DNA of 64,000 nucleotides from Yoonia sp. (GTDB lineage: Bacteria > Pseudomonadota > Alphaproteobacteria > Rhodobacterales > Rhodobacteraceae). Below are positions 17,559 through 25,910 of the stretch, piece by piece. A program made the position numbers and the translations under genes. Within the stretch, counting starts at the first letter, position 1; every line of letters begins with the position of its first letter. The notes beneath the pieces were generated by a model. It was not told the origin of the DNA. It was given only the letters and a program-made list of their open reading frames with translations, and searched no databases. The DNA is taken from NCBI RefSeq assembly GCF_017854565.1, contig NZ_JAFMHJ010000005.1, positions 34,500-98,499 on the forward strand, given 5' to 3'.

Positions 17559-17650
17559 GCTTAGTTACACATACAATGACGAACATCAAAGCCATGTACC
17601 ATGGTATTTCGAACGAACGGCCTTTGGCAACCGGAAAGCGAGTTAAAGAC

Positions 17651-18139
17651 ATGTCAACGTCGCAGCTAGAGATTAGTCAAGTGTTAGGCGAGTTAAACAA
17701 GCTGGCGCCTGCCGGGTATGCGCTTGGTTTTCATATCCAGTACACGACACCGAAGTTCATGTTTCAGACCTACAAAAAAGAATGGCTGGAGTATTACTCC
17801 CAGAACGGGCTTCTCATGTCTGATCCCATGGTGGCATGGGGTTTTGAGCAAGCTGGAGCTTGCCGCTGGTCCGGACTGCAGGATCCCGCCGGCGTTCTGG
17901 TCAAGGCAGCAGAGTACGGCATGCGATTCGGTATCGTCTGCGCATCCGACAGTGACGGTTCTCGGAGTATCGGTGGCTTTTCGCGCGAAGACAGGGAATT
18001 CACTGACTTAGAAATATCAACAATCACAGCGGCCGTTGACGATTTGCATGCGAATACCGCCGATCAGGCCCAATTGTCGGATGAAACCATCGAGCAACTC
18101 AAGAAGATGTCCGTCATGGTCACGCATCCCGGCAGCTGA
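17651..18139 (+). CDS. LuxR-like autoinducer-binding protein lacking a DNA-binding domain
   Basis: A 162-residue protein made only of the autoinducer-binding domain. The ligand-pocket residues found in the neighbouring LuxR are all conserved: W45, Y48/Y49, D58, P59 and W73, with GACRWSGL matching GACRWSAL. It stops where the helix-turn-helix would begin, with no HTH in any frame before fliG, so this is a real short protein and not a recent frameshift. The start at 17651 fits the alignment best; in-frame ATGs at 17576 and 17594 are possible. By analogy with TrlR of Agrobacterium it could form inactive heterodimers with LuxR or bind signal. That role is inference. Confidence 0.85.
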   Translation: MSTSQLEISQVLGELNKLAPAGYALGFHIQYTTPKFMFQTYKKEWLEYYSQNGLLMSDPMVAWGFEQAGACRWSGLQDPAGVLVKAAEYGMRFGIVCASDSDGSRSIGGFSREDREFTDLEISTITAAVDDLHANTADQAQLSDETIEQLKKMSVMVTHPGS

Positions 18140-18187
18140 CCACGGTTTTCTAACGGTTCGTTTACACACGGTCCGTTATGACGGGGT

Positions 18188-19237
18188 ATGGGAATTAAAT
18201 CGCATATATCCGGGGCGCCGACCCTTAGCCGCAGACGCAAGGCCGCGATGATCGTGCAGATGATGATCAGCGATGGAGGCAGCCTGTCGTTGTCCCAACT
18301 CCCCGAATCACTGCAAGAACTGCTAACGTGCGAATTGGGGGCTATCCGGCTGGTGGACCGCAACACGGTCTCCGCTGTCGCAGACGAATTTGTGTCGGAA
18401 CTCGAGGCAATTGGCCTTGCGGCGCCCGGCACCCACGATGGTGCGGTACGCGCCCTTGCCGATCACCTCAGCCCAGATTTGGCAGAACGATTGCGCACGC
18501 AACTCGCCAGTGTCCGCAATGGCGACCACTGGCCGCGCGTCATCGCATTGCCCATTGATCGCATCGTCAAGATCATGATGTCCGAAAGCATCGAAGTGTG
18601 CGCAGTGGCCTTGTCGAAACTTCCTGTGGCCAAGGCGGCAGACGTATTGATGAAAACCCCCGGTGATCGCGCCCGGCGGATCACCTTTGCCATGTCGCAG
18701 ACCGCCGATATTGCGCCCGATGCCGTGCGCCGAATAGGCGCCGCGCTGGCGCATGATTACGGCACGATCCTGCCCCTCGCCTTTGAAAAGGCGCCCGTAC
18801 AGCGGCTTGGCGCGATCCTCAACTCCACCGCAACAGACACCCGCGAAGACGTTCTCGAAGGGTTGGGTGCCGCAGATCCGGATTTTGCAAGCGATGTGCG
18901 CAAGGCGATTTTCACCTTCAAGGACATCGCGTTGCGCGTCAAACCCACGGACATTCCCAATTGCATCCGCTCGGTCGATGGCACCGTCATGCTCACCGCC
19001 ATGGCAGCCGCTCTTTCGGGGGACGCGGCGCTTGTCAACTCTGCCGAATTCATTCTCGGCAGCATATCACAGCGGATGGCAGGCCAACTGCGCGACGATG
19101 CCGCCGAACGGGGCCGTGTCAACAAAGCCGACGCCGAAGCCGCCATGGGCGAGATCACCAAGGCGATCCGCGAAATGGTTGATACCGGCATGATCACCTT
19201 GATCGACCCTGACGAAGCCGATGATGACCCGCAATAG
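18188..19237 (+). CDS. fliG: FliG-like flagellar motor switch protein
   Basis: A 349-residue protein with the three-part FliG layout. The N-terminal domain contains RRRKAAMIVQMM. A middle domain follows, and the C-terminal torque domain (about 225-330) carries the charged helix region (ASDVRKAIFTFKDIALRV) facing the stator. FliG couples stator ion flow to rotor rotation and sets direction. Similarity to enteric FliG is low but the order and length fit. No other flagellar gene lies in the window, which is unusual. It follows the HTH-less LuxR-like gene by 48 bp on the same strand, so co-transcription is possible. Confidence 0.82.
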   Translation: MGIKSHISGAPTLSRRRKAAMIVQMMISDGGSLSLSQLPESLQELLTCELGAIRLVDRNTVSAVADEFVSELEAIGLAAPGTHDGAVRALADHLSPDLAERLRTQLASVRNGDHWPRVIALPIDRIVKIMMSESIEVCAVALSKLPVAKAADVLMKTPGDRARRITFAMSQTADIAPDAVRRIGAALAHDYGTILPLAFEKAPVQRLGAILNSTATDTREDVLEGLGAADPDFASDVRKAIFTFKDIALRVKPTDIPNCIRSVDGTVMLTAMAAALSGDAALVNSAEFILGSISQRMAGQLRDDAAERGRVNKADAEAAMGEITKAIREMVDTGMITLIDPDEADDDPQ

Positions 19238-19277
19238 CGCATGGACAGGCCCGCGTGATCTGAACTAACCTTGGCGC

Positions 19278-19628
19278 ATGACGCAAACACCTGATCCTTT
19301 TCACGGCCACCGCTGGCACGACATGGGCGGCACGGCCGCAGGGCCCGTACCCGCCGACCAGCATGATTTCGCCCTTTGGGAAAAGCGTGTCGACGCGCTC
19401 ATGGTGATTACGTCTGGCAAGGGGTATTTCACCGTCGACGGCCTGCGCCGCGTGCTCGAAGACATGCCGCCCGCATCGTTCGAACAGATGTCCTACTACG
19501 AACGCTGGATCGCCTCGGTGAACCAGAACCTTGTCGAAGCCGGGGTTTACACCACCGCAGAGCTGGCAAACCGCATGACCGCCGTCGCCGCACGTGGCAC
19601 CACATATGGCGAGGCGGCCAGTGACTAG
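19278..19628 (+). CDS. Nitrile hydratase beta N-terminal-like subunit
   Basis: A 116-residue protein equal to the N-terminal half of nitrile hydratase beta: WHDMGG opening, then a helical stretch with DFALWEKRVDAL and YYERWIASVNQNLVEAGV. It lacks the SH3-like C-terminal half, which is encoded by the next gene. The same split is seen in thiocyanate hydrolase, where it corresponds to ScnB, and in three-subunit nitrile hydratases. It overlaps the next gene by 8 bp, indicating translational coupling. Resemblance to the p14K-type activator is weaker because of the HDMGG motif. Confidence 0.82.
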   Translation: MTQTPDPFHGHRWHDMGGTAAGPVPADQHDFALWEKRVDALMVITSGKGYFTVDGLRRVLEDMPPASFEQMSYYERWIASVNQNLVEAGVYTTAELANRMTAVAARGTTYGEAASD

Positions 19629-19908
19629 CCGACAATTCATGCGGGTCCGCGCCGATATGCCCCCCGGTCATGTCCGCACCCCCGCCTACCTGCGCGGCAA
19701 ATGCGGCTGGGTCGAACGCACCCTCGGTCCGTTCCCCAACCCCGAAGAACTGGCCTACGGCCATCACGGGCACCCCCTGCCCCTGCTGCGCATCCGCTTC
19801 ACCATGGCCGAACTTTGGGGGTCGGCGGCAGAACACCCCGATGACACTTTGGATGCAGAAATCTATGCGCATTGGCTGGAAAAGGTAGACGCCCCCCATG
19901 CCCCATGA
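19621..19908 (+). CDS. Nitrile hydratase beta C-terminal-like (SH3-fold) subunit
   Basis: A 95-residue protein equal to the C-terminal SH3-like barrel of nitrile hydratase beta, or to ScnA of thiocyanate hydrolase: VRADMPPGHVRTPAYLRG, the GPFPNPEE turn, and MAELWG near the end. It starts with GTG at 19621, behind GAGGCGG, inside the end of the previous gene. It overlaps the next gene by 11 bp. The tail DTLDAEIYAHWLEK resembles my recollection of ScnA, but this needs an alignment. Confidence 0.82.
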   Translation: MTSRQFMRVRADMPPGHVRTPAYLRGKCGWVERTLGPFPNPEELAYGHHGHPLPLLRIRFTMAELWGSAAEHPDDTLDAEIYAHWLEKVDAPHAP

Positions 19909-20539
19909 TCACCACGACCACCTCTCGCCGTCGGGCCACCCCTACCGCCCCGACGGTGACCGCCCCCTGACCTACTGGCAACAGATGGAAATCGCGATTC
20001 GTGAACTGCTCATTGAAAAAGGCGTGACGACTGCCGCCGAAATCAATGCCCAGATCAACGCCATGGATGCCCGCAGCCCGGCCAACGGCGCCGCCGTTGT
20101 CGCCCGTGCCTGGACCGATCCTGCCTTCCGCGCCGATCTGCTGGCCGACGCCAGCGCCGCCAGTCGCGCGATGGGTTATGATATCGGCCCGATGCGCCTG
20201 ATCGCGGTCGAAAATACCGCCGACGTGCACAACGTCATCGTCTGCACCCTGTGTTCGTGTTATCCGCGCAATCTGCTGGGCCTGCCGCCCGATTGGTACA
20301 AATCGCGCGCCTACCGTTCGCGCACCGTCAAGGAACCGCGCAATGTGTTGGCCGAATTCGGCGTCACCCTCCCCGACCGCACGACCGTGCGCGTCCATGA
20401 CAGCACCGCCGACATGCGCTACATCGTGATTCCCGCCCGGCCCGGCGGCACTGATGGCTGGTCCGCAGGCGATCTGGCCCCACTGGTCACCCGCGACAGT
20501 ATGATCGGCACGGGGCTGGCCAAGCGACCCGCCGTCTGA
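19898..20539 (+). CDS. Cobalt-type nitrile hydratase alpha / thiocyanate hydrolase gamma subunit
   Basis: A 213-residue catalytic subunit with the metal claw C116-T-L-C119-S-C121. Thr at the second position indicates a low-spin cobalt centre rather than iron. In active enzymes two of these Cys are oxidised to sulphinic and sulphenic forms. Conserved downstream motifs include YPRNLLGLPPDWYKS, EPRNVLAEFG, RYIVIPARPGGTDGW and VTRDSMIG. The N-terminus is His-rich (HDHHDH), which could bind metal. With the two split beta genes this forms a complete alpha-plus-split-beta set. Substrate may be nitrile or thiocyanate; the sequence alone does not decide. Confidence 0.9.
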   Translation: MPHDHHDHLSPSGHPYRPDGDRPLTYWQQMEIAIRELLIEKGVTTAAEINAQINAMDARSPANGAAVVARAWTDPAFRADLLADASAASRAMGYDIGPMRLIAVENTADVHNVIVCTLCSCYPRNLLGLPPDWYKSRAYRSRTVKEPRNVLAEFGVTLPDRTTVRVHDSTADMRYIVIPARPGGTDGWSAGDLAPLVTRDSMIGTGLAKRPAV

Positions 20540-20550
20540 GACAACGCACA

Positions 20551-21438
20551 ATGACCACAAACGCCCCTCTTGACGGTTCCACCGCCGACTGGCTTGCCGA
20601 TCGCGCCCTGCGCGGGCTGATCGGAACCGTGCGGCGCCTGCCCTATGACACACGCGTGCCGATCATGGGCGCGGCCCTGCGCCACGCCATTGGCCCGCTC
20701 GCAGGGTATCGCAAACGCGCCGAGGATAATCTGGCACGCATTTACCCCGACATGCCGCCCCCAGACCGGCGCGCGCTGGCCGGGGCCTGCTGCGACAACT
20801 TCGGCCGCACCCTGATCGAGAATTATTCCTGGCAGGACTTCGGCAGACGGCTGTCTGAAACGATACCCACCGGCTCCGGGCTTGCGCCCTTGGCCAAGGC
20901 CGCAATGGCAAAGCGCCCGGTCATTTTCGTCACCGCCCATTTTGGCAATCACGAAGCCCCGCGTCAGGTCCTGACCCGTCTGGGGCATACCATCGGTGGG
21001 CTGTATCGCCCGATGCAGAACGCATATTTCAATGCCCATTACGCCAAAACCATGACGTCATGGGGCGGGCCGGTTTTTGAACAGGGCCGCCGCGGCACAA
21101 TGGGCTTTGCGCGGCATCTGAAATCGGGCGGCATGGGGACGCTGTTGTTTGATGTCTCGGCCCCCGGGATCAGCATCCCGTTTTTGGGCCAGCCCGCCCA
21201 TACCGCCACATCCGCCGCGGATATTGCACTGCGCCTGAATGCGCTGGTGATCCCCTATTTCGGAATCCGGCAGCCCGACGGCATGTCCTTCGCAGTCGAG
21301 GTAGAGGCACCGATCACCCCCGCAAACCCCCGCGACATGATGGTCGAAATCACCCGGCGGCTCGAGGCGCAGATCGCCCGCAACCCCGCGCAATGGTTCT
21401 GGGTACACCGCCGCTGGAAGGTCCGAACCGGCAGTTAG
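20551..21438 (+). CDS. LpxL/HtrB-like lysophospholipid acyltransferase
   Basis: A 295-residue membrane-associated acyltransferase of the LpxL family, which adds secondary acyl chains to lipid A or a related lipid. The catalytic HX4E motif lies in TAHFGNHE (about residue 132), followed by GGLYRPMQN and the late WFWVHRRWK motif typical of the family. It begins 11 bp after the hydratase operon. The coupling is probably only positional. Its stop codon overlaps that of the convergent DUF1223 gene by 4 bp. Confidence 0.88.
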   Translation: MTTNAPLDGSTADWLADRALRGLIGTVRRLPYDTRVPIMGAALRHAIGPLAGYRKRAEDNLARIYPDMPPPDRRALAGACCDNFGRTLIENYSWQDFGRRLSETIPTGSGLAPLAKAAMAKRPVIFVTAHFGNHEAPRQVLTRLGHTIGGLYRPMQNAYFNAHYAKTMTSWGGPVFEQGRRGTMGFARHLKSGGMGTLLFDVSAPGISIPFLGQPAHTATSAADIALRLNALVIPYFGIRQPDGMSFAVEVEAPITPANPRDMMVEITRRLEAQIARNPAQWFWVHRRWKVRTGS

Positions 21439-22127
21439 CGCAGCTGCGCGGCCCCCACAATGGGACCACTGCGAATTTGCTGTATGATCACCACGACGGG
21501 ATCACTGCCGCTCGCATCCGCATCAAGCGCCAGCGCGGTGGTGCCATCCCAGCGGCTCAGGACCGTCCACGAATTGACGATATTGGCATAGCTCACCTCG
21601 CGGCCCGCATTTTCACCACGTCCGATCAAAACGGTTTCCTCGGGGGTATAACGGACCAGTTGAACAACATAATCACCGCGATGCCCCGGCGCTGCGGTGA
21701 TCCGCACCCGGTTGCCATTGCGTGCCAGCGACACAGCAATCGGCGTCCCCTTTGCGCGATGCGCCTGCACCAGATCCATGACCTGCATCGGGCGTGATCC
21801 AACCACGCGATCCTGCCCGTTGATCACCATTTGCGGGGTGTAAACCGTTGTCGCACGCGCCGCACGGGCATAGGCATGTTGGCGCGCCGTATAGGCGGGA
21901 TCGGCGAAAATATCGGCCCATCCAATGTAATCCCAATAGTCGACATGCAGCGCCAATGCGATCACGTCGTCGTATTTGGCCAGATCATGCAACATGGCAT
22001 CGGCGGGTGGGCAAGATGAACACCCCTGCGACGTATAAAGCTCAATTACCACAGGTGCGTCTTGCGCCACCGCTTCCGTCGTCATGAAAAAGCCTGCAAA
22101 CGCAAGTGCTGCAAAAATGGGGCGCAT
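21435..22127 (-). CDS. DUF1223 thioredoxin-fold secreted protein
   Basis: A 230-residue protein with a signal peptide (MRPIFAALAFAGFFM, cleavage near AVAQDA) and a DUF1223 domain. The domain opens with VVIELYTSQGCSSCPPAD, which carries a CSSCPP active-site-like CxxC, and has TPQMVINGQ, the cis-Pro region of a thioredoxin fold. A periplasmic thiol-redox or metal-handling role is likely but not established. The start at 22127 begins the signal peptide; the longer frame adds an implausible N-terminus. Confidence 0.88.
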   Translation of the reverse strand: MRPIFAALAFAGFFMTTEAVAQDAPVVIELYTSQGCSSCPPADAMLHDLAKYDDVIALALHVDYWDYIGWADIFADPAYTARQHAYARAARATTVYTPQMVINGQDRVVGSRPMQVMDLVQAHRAKGTPIAVSLARNGNRVRITAAPGHRGDYVVQLVRYTPEETVLIGRGENAGREVSYANIVNSWTVLSRWDGTTALALDADASGSDPVVVIIQQIRSGPIVGAAQLR

Positions 22128-22227
22128 GGGGTATCCTGATCTTGTCCTGTCCATTTGGTCTATTGATATTTGCCTGAAATAACCAATCAACGAATTGCGA
22201 TGGCCGCGTCATCTATGTTTCAGGGCG

Positions 22228-22250
22228 ATCACGCGCAATTTGATCGTGAT
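22228..22250. promoter_or_regulatory. Imperfect operator candidate upstream of acnA
   Basis: ATCACG and CGTGAT arms are separated by 11 bp, about 110 bp upstream of the acnA start. The nearby TTGATCGTGATTGT only partly matches an FNR box. This is weak evidence and may be chance. Confidence 0.25.
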
Positions 22251-22361
22251 TGTGTGCAATGGTATACAAAAAATGGCGCTACCCCCCTTGAACGGCCACG
22301 CGCCATGGGGCAAAAGCCACGGCAATAGCCTTACACAGCATCAGCCTTGAAAGGGATCGCC

Positions 22362-25133
22362 ATGACAATCACTGTCGGCAAAGACACCGCCAAAACCCGC
22401 AAAACGCTTACCGTTGGTGACCAATCCGTCGCCTATTACTCTATCCCGGCTGCCGAAGCTGCGGGTCTGGGCGATTTCTCCAAACTGCCTGCCGCGCTCA
22501 AGGTGGTGCTGGAAAACCTGTTGCGGTTTGAAGACGGCGGTTTCTCGGTTTCGGTCGATGACATCAAGGCGTTTTCCCAATGGGCCGACAATGGCGGCAA
22601 GAACCCCCGCGAAATCGCCTACCGCCCGGCCCGCGTACTGATGCAGGACTTCACCGGCGTGCCTGCCGTCGTTGACCTCGCCGCGATGCGTGATGGCATT
22701 GTGGCGCTTGGCGGCGACGCCCAGCAAATTAACCCGCTGAACCCTGTCGATCTGGTCATCGACCATTCGGTCATGATCGACGAATTCGGCAACCCACGGG
22801 CATTCCAGATGAATGTGGACCGCGAATACGAACGCAACATGGAACGCTACCAGTTCCTCAAATGGGGTCAGGGCGCGTTTAACAACTTCCGCGTGGTGCC
22901 ACCGGGCACCGGCATCTGCCATCAGGTGAACCTTGAATATCTGTCCCAGACCGTGTGGACCGACACCGACCAGAACGGCGATGTCGTGGCCTACCCCGAT
23001 ACCCTCGTCGGCACCGACAGCCACACCACCATGGTCAACGGCCTTGCCGTGCTGGGCTGGGGCGTCGGCGGGATCGAGGCCGAGGCGGCAATGCTGGGCC
23101 AACCTGTCTCCATGCTGATCCCCGAAGTGGTGGGTTTCGAGCTGACAGGCGCCATGATGGAAGGCACCACCGGCACCGACCTTGTGCTGAAAGTCGTGGA
23201 AATGCTGCGCAAACTTGGCGTTGTGGGTAAATTCGTCGAATTCTTCGGCACTGGCCTTGATCACCTGCCACTGGCCGACCGGGCGACCATTGCCAACATG
23301 GCCCCAGAATACGGCGCGACCTGCGGCTTCTTCCCCATCGACGGCGAGACCCTGCGCTACCTGCGCAACACCGGCCGCGACGAAGACCGCATCGCCTTGG
23401 TCGAAGCCTACGCCAAGGAAAACGGCTTCTGGCGCGACGCCGGCTACAACCCGATCTACACGGACAAACTGCACCTCGACATGGGCACGATCGTCCCGGC
23501 CATTTCCGGCCCCAAGCGCCCACAGGACTACATCGCCCTGACCGGTGCGGCCGAGGCCTTTGGCCAATACATCAAAGGTCAGCGCCCCGAGAAATCCGCA
23601 ACCCCTGCCGAAAAAGCCCAGATGACAGCCGAAGGGGGGCCCGTCGCCCCCCATCACATCCCCGGTGATCAGGGCCACCACAACAGCCAGCAGGTCGCAG
23701 GCGAAGACTATAAACTGCACGACGGTTCTATCGTGATCGCCTCGATCACGTCCTGCACCAACACCTCCAATCCCTACGTGATGATCGGCGCGGGCCTTGT
23801 CGCCCGCAAGGCACGCGCGCTGGGTCTGAACCGCAAACCTTGGGTGAAAACATCGCTCGCCCCCGGCAGCCAGGTCGTCTCCGAATACCTCGAGGCCGCA
23901 GGCCTGCAGGAAGATCTCGACGCCATCGGCTTCAACCTTGTTGGCTACGGCTGCACGACCTGCATCGGCAACTCTGGCCCGATCCAAAAAGAACTGTCCG
24001 ACGCCATCACCAAAGGCGACCTGATCGCGACATCGGTGCTGTCGGGCAACCGCAACTTCGAAGGGCGCATTTCCCCCGATGTGCGCGCCAATTACCTCGC
24101 CTCACCGCCGCTGGTCGTGGCCTATGCGCTGGCCGGTGACATGAACATCGACATCGCCAAAGACGCGCTTGGGCAGGATCAAAACGGCAACGATGTCTTC
24201 CTCAAAGACATCTGGCCCACCAACGCCGAAATCAACGCGCTTGTCGAAAAAACAGTGACCCGCGAAGCGTTCATCAGCAAATACGCCGACGTCTTCAAAG
24301 GCGATGAAAAGTGGCAGGCGGTCGAAACCACCGACAGTGAAACCTACGACTGGCCCGCCGCATCGACCTACGTCCAGAACCCGCCCTACTTCCGCGGCAT
24401 GTCCAAGGATGCAGGCACGATCCAAAACGTCACCAACGCCAAGGTTCTGGCCGTGCTGGGCGATTTCGTGACCACCGACCACATCAGCCCCGCCGGTTCG
24501 TTCAAGGACACCACCCCCGCCGGTCAGTACCTGATCGACCGTCAGGTGCCCGTGCGCGAATTCAACAGCTATGGCTCACGTCGCGGCAACCACGAAGTCA
24601 TGATGCGCGGCACCTTTGCCAACATCCGCATCAAGAACGAAATGCTCGATGGCGTCGAAGGCGGCTATACCAAAGGCCCCGATGGGGCGCAGACCTCGAT
24701 CTTCGACGCGGCGATGGCCTATCAGGAACAGGGCACGCCACTGGTGATCTTTGCCGGCGAACAATACGGTGCCGGATCATCGCGCGACTGGGCGGCCAAA
24801 GGCACCGCACTTCTGGGCGTCAAAGCCGTGATCGCTGAAAGCTTCGAACGTATCCACCGCTCCAACCTCGTCGGCATGGGCGTCGTGCCGTTTGAATTCA
24901 CCGGCGGCGATACCCGCAAAACGCTTGGCCTGACCGGCGAAGAAACCGTGACAATCAACGGTCTGGACGCGGTGAAGCCCCTGCAGGACATGACGGCGCA
25001 CATCACCTACGCCGATGGCACGGTGAAGGATATCACCGTCAAATGCCGGATAGATACCGCAGTCGAGATCGAATACATCGAAAACGGTGGCGTTCTGCAC
25101 TATGTGCTGCGGAATTTGGCAAAATCTGCCTGA
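22362..25133 (+). CDS. acnA: Aconitate hydratase A
   Basis: A 923-residue monomeric [4Fe-4S] enzyme interconverting citrate and isocitrate in the TCA cycle, related to iron-regulatory protein. The cluster Cys motifs ITSCTNTSNP and GYGCTTCIGNSG are present, and the swivel-domain end has GAGSSRDWAAKG. Length matches AcnA rather than AcnB. The ATG at 22362 follows GAAAGGGAT, and an upstream TTG is not needed. It is monocistronic, with a terminator shared with the convergent ccm operon. Confidence 0.98.
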   Translation: MTITVGKDTAKTRKTLTVGDQSVAYYSIPAAEAAGLGDFSKLPAALKVVLENLLRFEDGGFSVSVDDIKAFSQWADNGGKNPREIAYRPARVLMQDFTGVPAVVDLAAMRDGIVALGGDAQQINPLNPVDLVIDHSVMIDEFGNPRAFQMNVDREYERNMERYQFLKWGQGAFNNFRVVPPGTGICHQVNLEYLSQTVWTDTDQNGDVVAYPDTLVGTDSHTTMVNGLAVLGWGVGGIEAEAAMLGQPVSMLIPEVVGFELTGAMMEGTTGTDLVLKVVEMLRKLGVVGKFVEFFGTGLDHLPLADRATIANMAPEYGATCGFFPIDGETLRYLRNTGRDEDRIALVEAYAKENGFWRDAGYNPIYTDKLHLDMGTIVPAISGPKRPQDYIALTGAAEAFGQYIKGQRPEKSATPAEKAQMTAEGGPVAPHHIPGDQGHHNSQQVAGEDYKLHDGSIVIASITSCTNTSNPYVMIGAGLVARKARALGLNRKPWVKTSLAPGSQVVSEYLEAAGLQEDLDAIGFNLVGYGCTTCIGNSGPIQKELSDAITKGDLIATSVLSGNRNFEGRISPDVRANYLASPPLVVAYALAGDMNIDIAKDALGQDQNGNDVFLKDIWPTNAEINALVEKTVTREAFISKYADVFKGDEKWQAVETTDSETYDWPAASTYVQNPPYFRGMSKDAGTIQNVTNAKVLAVLGDFVTTDHISPAGSFKDTTPAGQYLIDRQVPVREFNSYGSRRGNHEVMMRGTFANIRIKNEMLDGVEGGYTKGPDGAQTSIFDAAMAYQEQGTPLVIFAGEQYGAGSSRDWAAKGTALLGVKAVIAESFERIHRSNLVGMGVVPFEFTGGDTRKTLGLTGEETVTINGLDAVKPLQDMTAHITYADGTVKDITVKCRIDTAVEIEYIENGGVLHYVLRNLAKSA

Positions 25134-25152
25134 GCCGACAAAAAAACGAAAA

Positions 25153-25175
25153 AGCCCGGTCACAGTGACCGGGCT
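25153..25175. terminator. Terminator after acnA
   Basis: A perfect 10-bp stem AGCCCGGTCA/TGACCGGGCT with loop CAG, preceded by an A-rich stretch. It lies between convergent acnA and ccmG. Confidence 0.85.
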
Positions 25176-25207
25176 CGACACGCGCCTGAAATATCAACCA
25201 ATCGTAG

Positions 25208-25225
25208 GCCGGGGTTTACCCCGGC
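25208..25225. repeat. GC-rich palindrome downstream of ccmG
   Basis: GCCGGGGTTTACCCCGGC, flanked by CGTAG, just past the ccmG stop. It resembles the dispersed GGTGGG palindrome in layout (CGTA flank, 18-bp palindrome) but not in sequence. It is a likely transcript-end hairpin. Confidence 0.55.
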
Positions 25226-25237
25226 ACCCCGGAAAGT

Positions 25238-25774
25238 TCACTCCACCGCCTTTGCCAACTCCGGCAAAAACCGCTGCTCGTAATCCGACCCGACCAGCGG
25301 TCCGATAAACCGGAACAGCACCGTGCCGTCGCCATCCACGATGAACGTCTCGGGCGGCGCAGTGACACCCCAGTCAATCGCGACCCTGCCCCGCAGATCG
25401 AACCCGGTGGCAAAGAACGGATCGCCCTCGTCGGTCAGATATTCAACGGCCTGTGCCTGCTGATCGCGGAAATTCACGCCCGCAATGCGATACCCCTGCC
25501 CTGCAAGCGCAAGCAAGGTGGGATGCTCGGCCCGGCACGGCGGGCACCAGCTGGCCCAGAAGTTCACAATCGTGATCTCGCCACTGCGTAAGTCCGCGTC
25601 GGTGATTTGCTGCGTGCCTTGCACCGCCTCAATCGGCACCGGTGGCGCCTGTTGCCCCACAAAGGTCGACGGCAGCTCATCGGCGTTGTCGCGCAACATA
25701 CCGGCGGCAAACAGCCCTGCAAGGGCCGCAAAAATCACCGGCGGAATGATCACTAGCGGCGATATCCTAGCCAT
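25238..25774 (-). CDS. ccmG: Thiol:disulphide interchange protein CcmG (DsbE)
   Basis: A 178-residue membrane-anchored periplasmic thioredoxin. It reduces apocytochrome c Cys residues before haem attachment. One N-terminal membrane segment (residues 5-27), then the active site FWASWCPPC (Cys77, Cys80) and a late GVTAPPETFIVD motif typical of DsbE. Its start codon overlaps the end of ccmD by 8 bp. It is the last gene of the ccmABCDG operon. Confidence 0.96.
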   Translation of the reverse strand: MARISPLVIIPPVIFAALAGLFAAGMLRDNADELPSTFVGQQAPPVPIEAVQGTQQITDADLRSGEITIVNFWASWCPPCRAEHPTLLALAGQGYRIAGVNFRDQQAQAVEYLTDEGDPFFATGFDLRGRVAIDWGVTAPPETFIVDGDGTVLFRFIGPLVGSDYEQRFLPELAKAVE

Positions 25775-25910
25775 TCTTTTCCACCCGCTCCAATGCCGCA
25801 CGCACGCGCGCCGACCGCCACCAGCTTAACCCGACAAGCACGACCAGCAACACGATGCTGACCCCATAGGCGGCCAGAACCGCGTTTGCATATTGTCCCA
25901 GATCAGGCAC
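25767..25910 (-). CDS. ccmD: Haem exporter accessory protein CcmD
   Basis: A 47-residue single-span membrane protein: GTG start, hydrophobic residues 11-29, then WWRSARVRAALERVE, the usual basic tail of CcmD. It helps release haem-loaded CcmE from the CcmABC complex. It overlaps ccmC by 8 bp upstream and ccmG by 8 bp downstream, showing tight translational coupling. Confidence 0.93.
   Translation of the reverse strand: MPDLGQYANAVLAAYGVSIVLLVVLVGLSWWRSARVRAALERVEKNG

Noticed and set aside
18139..18187. A frameshifted HTH for the short LuxR-like gene
   Set aside because: All three frames before fliG were read; none resembles a LuxR helix-turn-helix, and the space is only 48 bp.
22237..22253. 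FNR box upstream of acnA
   Set aside because: TTGATCGTGATTGT matches only the left half of the consensus; two key positions on the right fail.
22341..23987. 548-codon open frame antisense to acnA
   Set aside because: Lies wholly opposite acnA, which has intact cluster motifs; long antisense frames are expected in GC-rich coding DNA.
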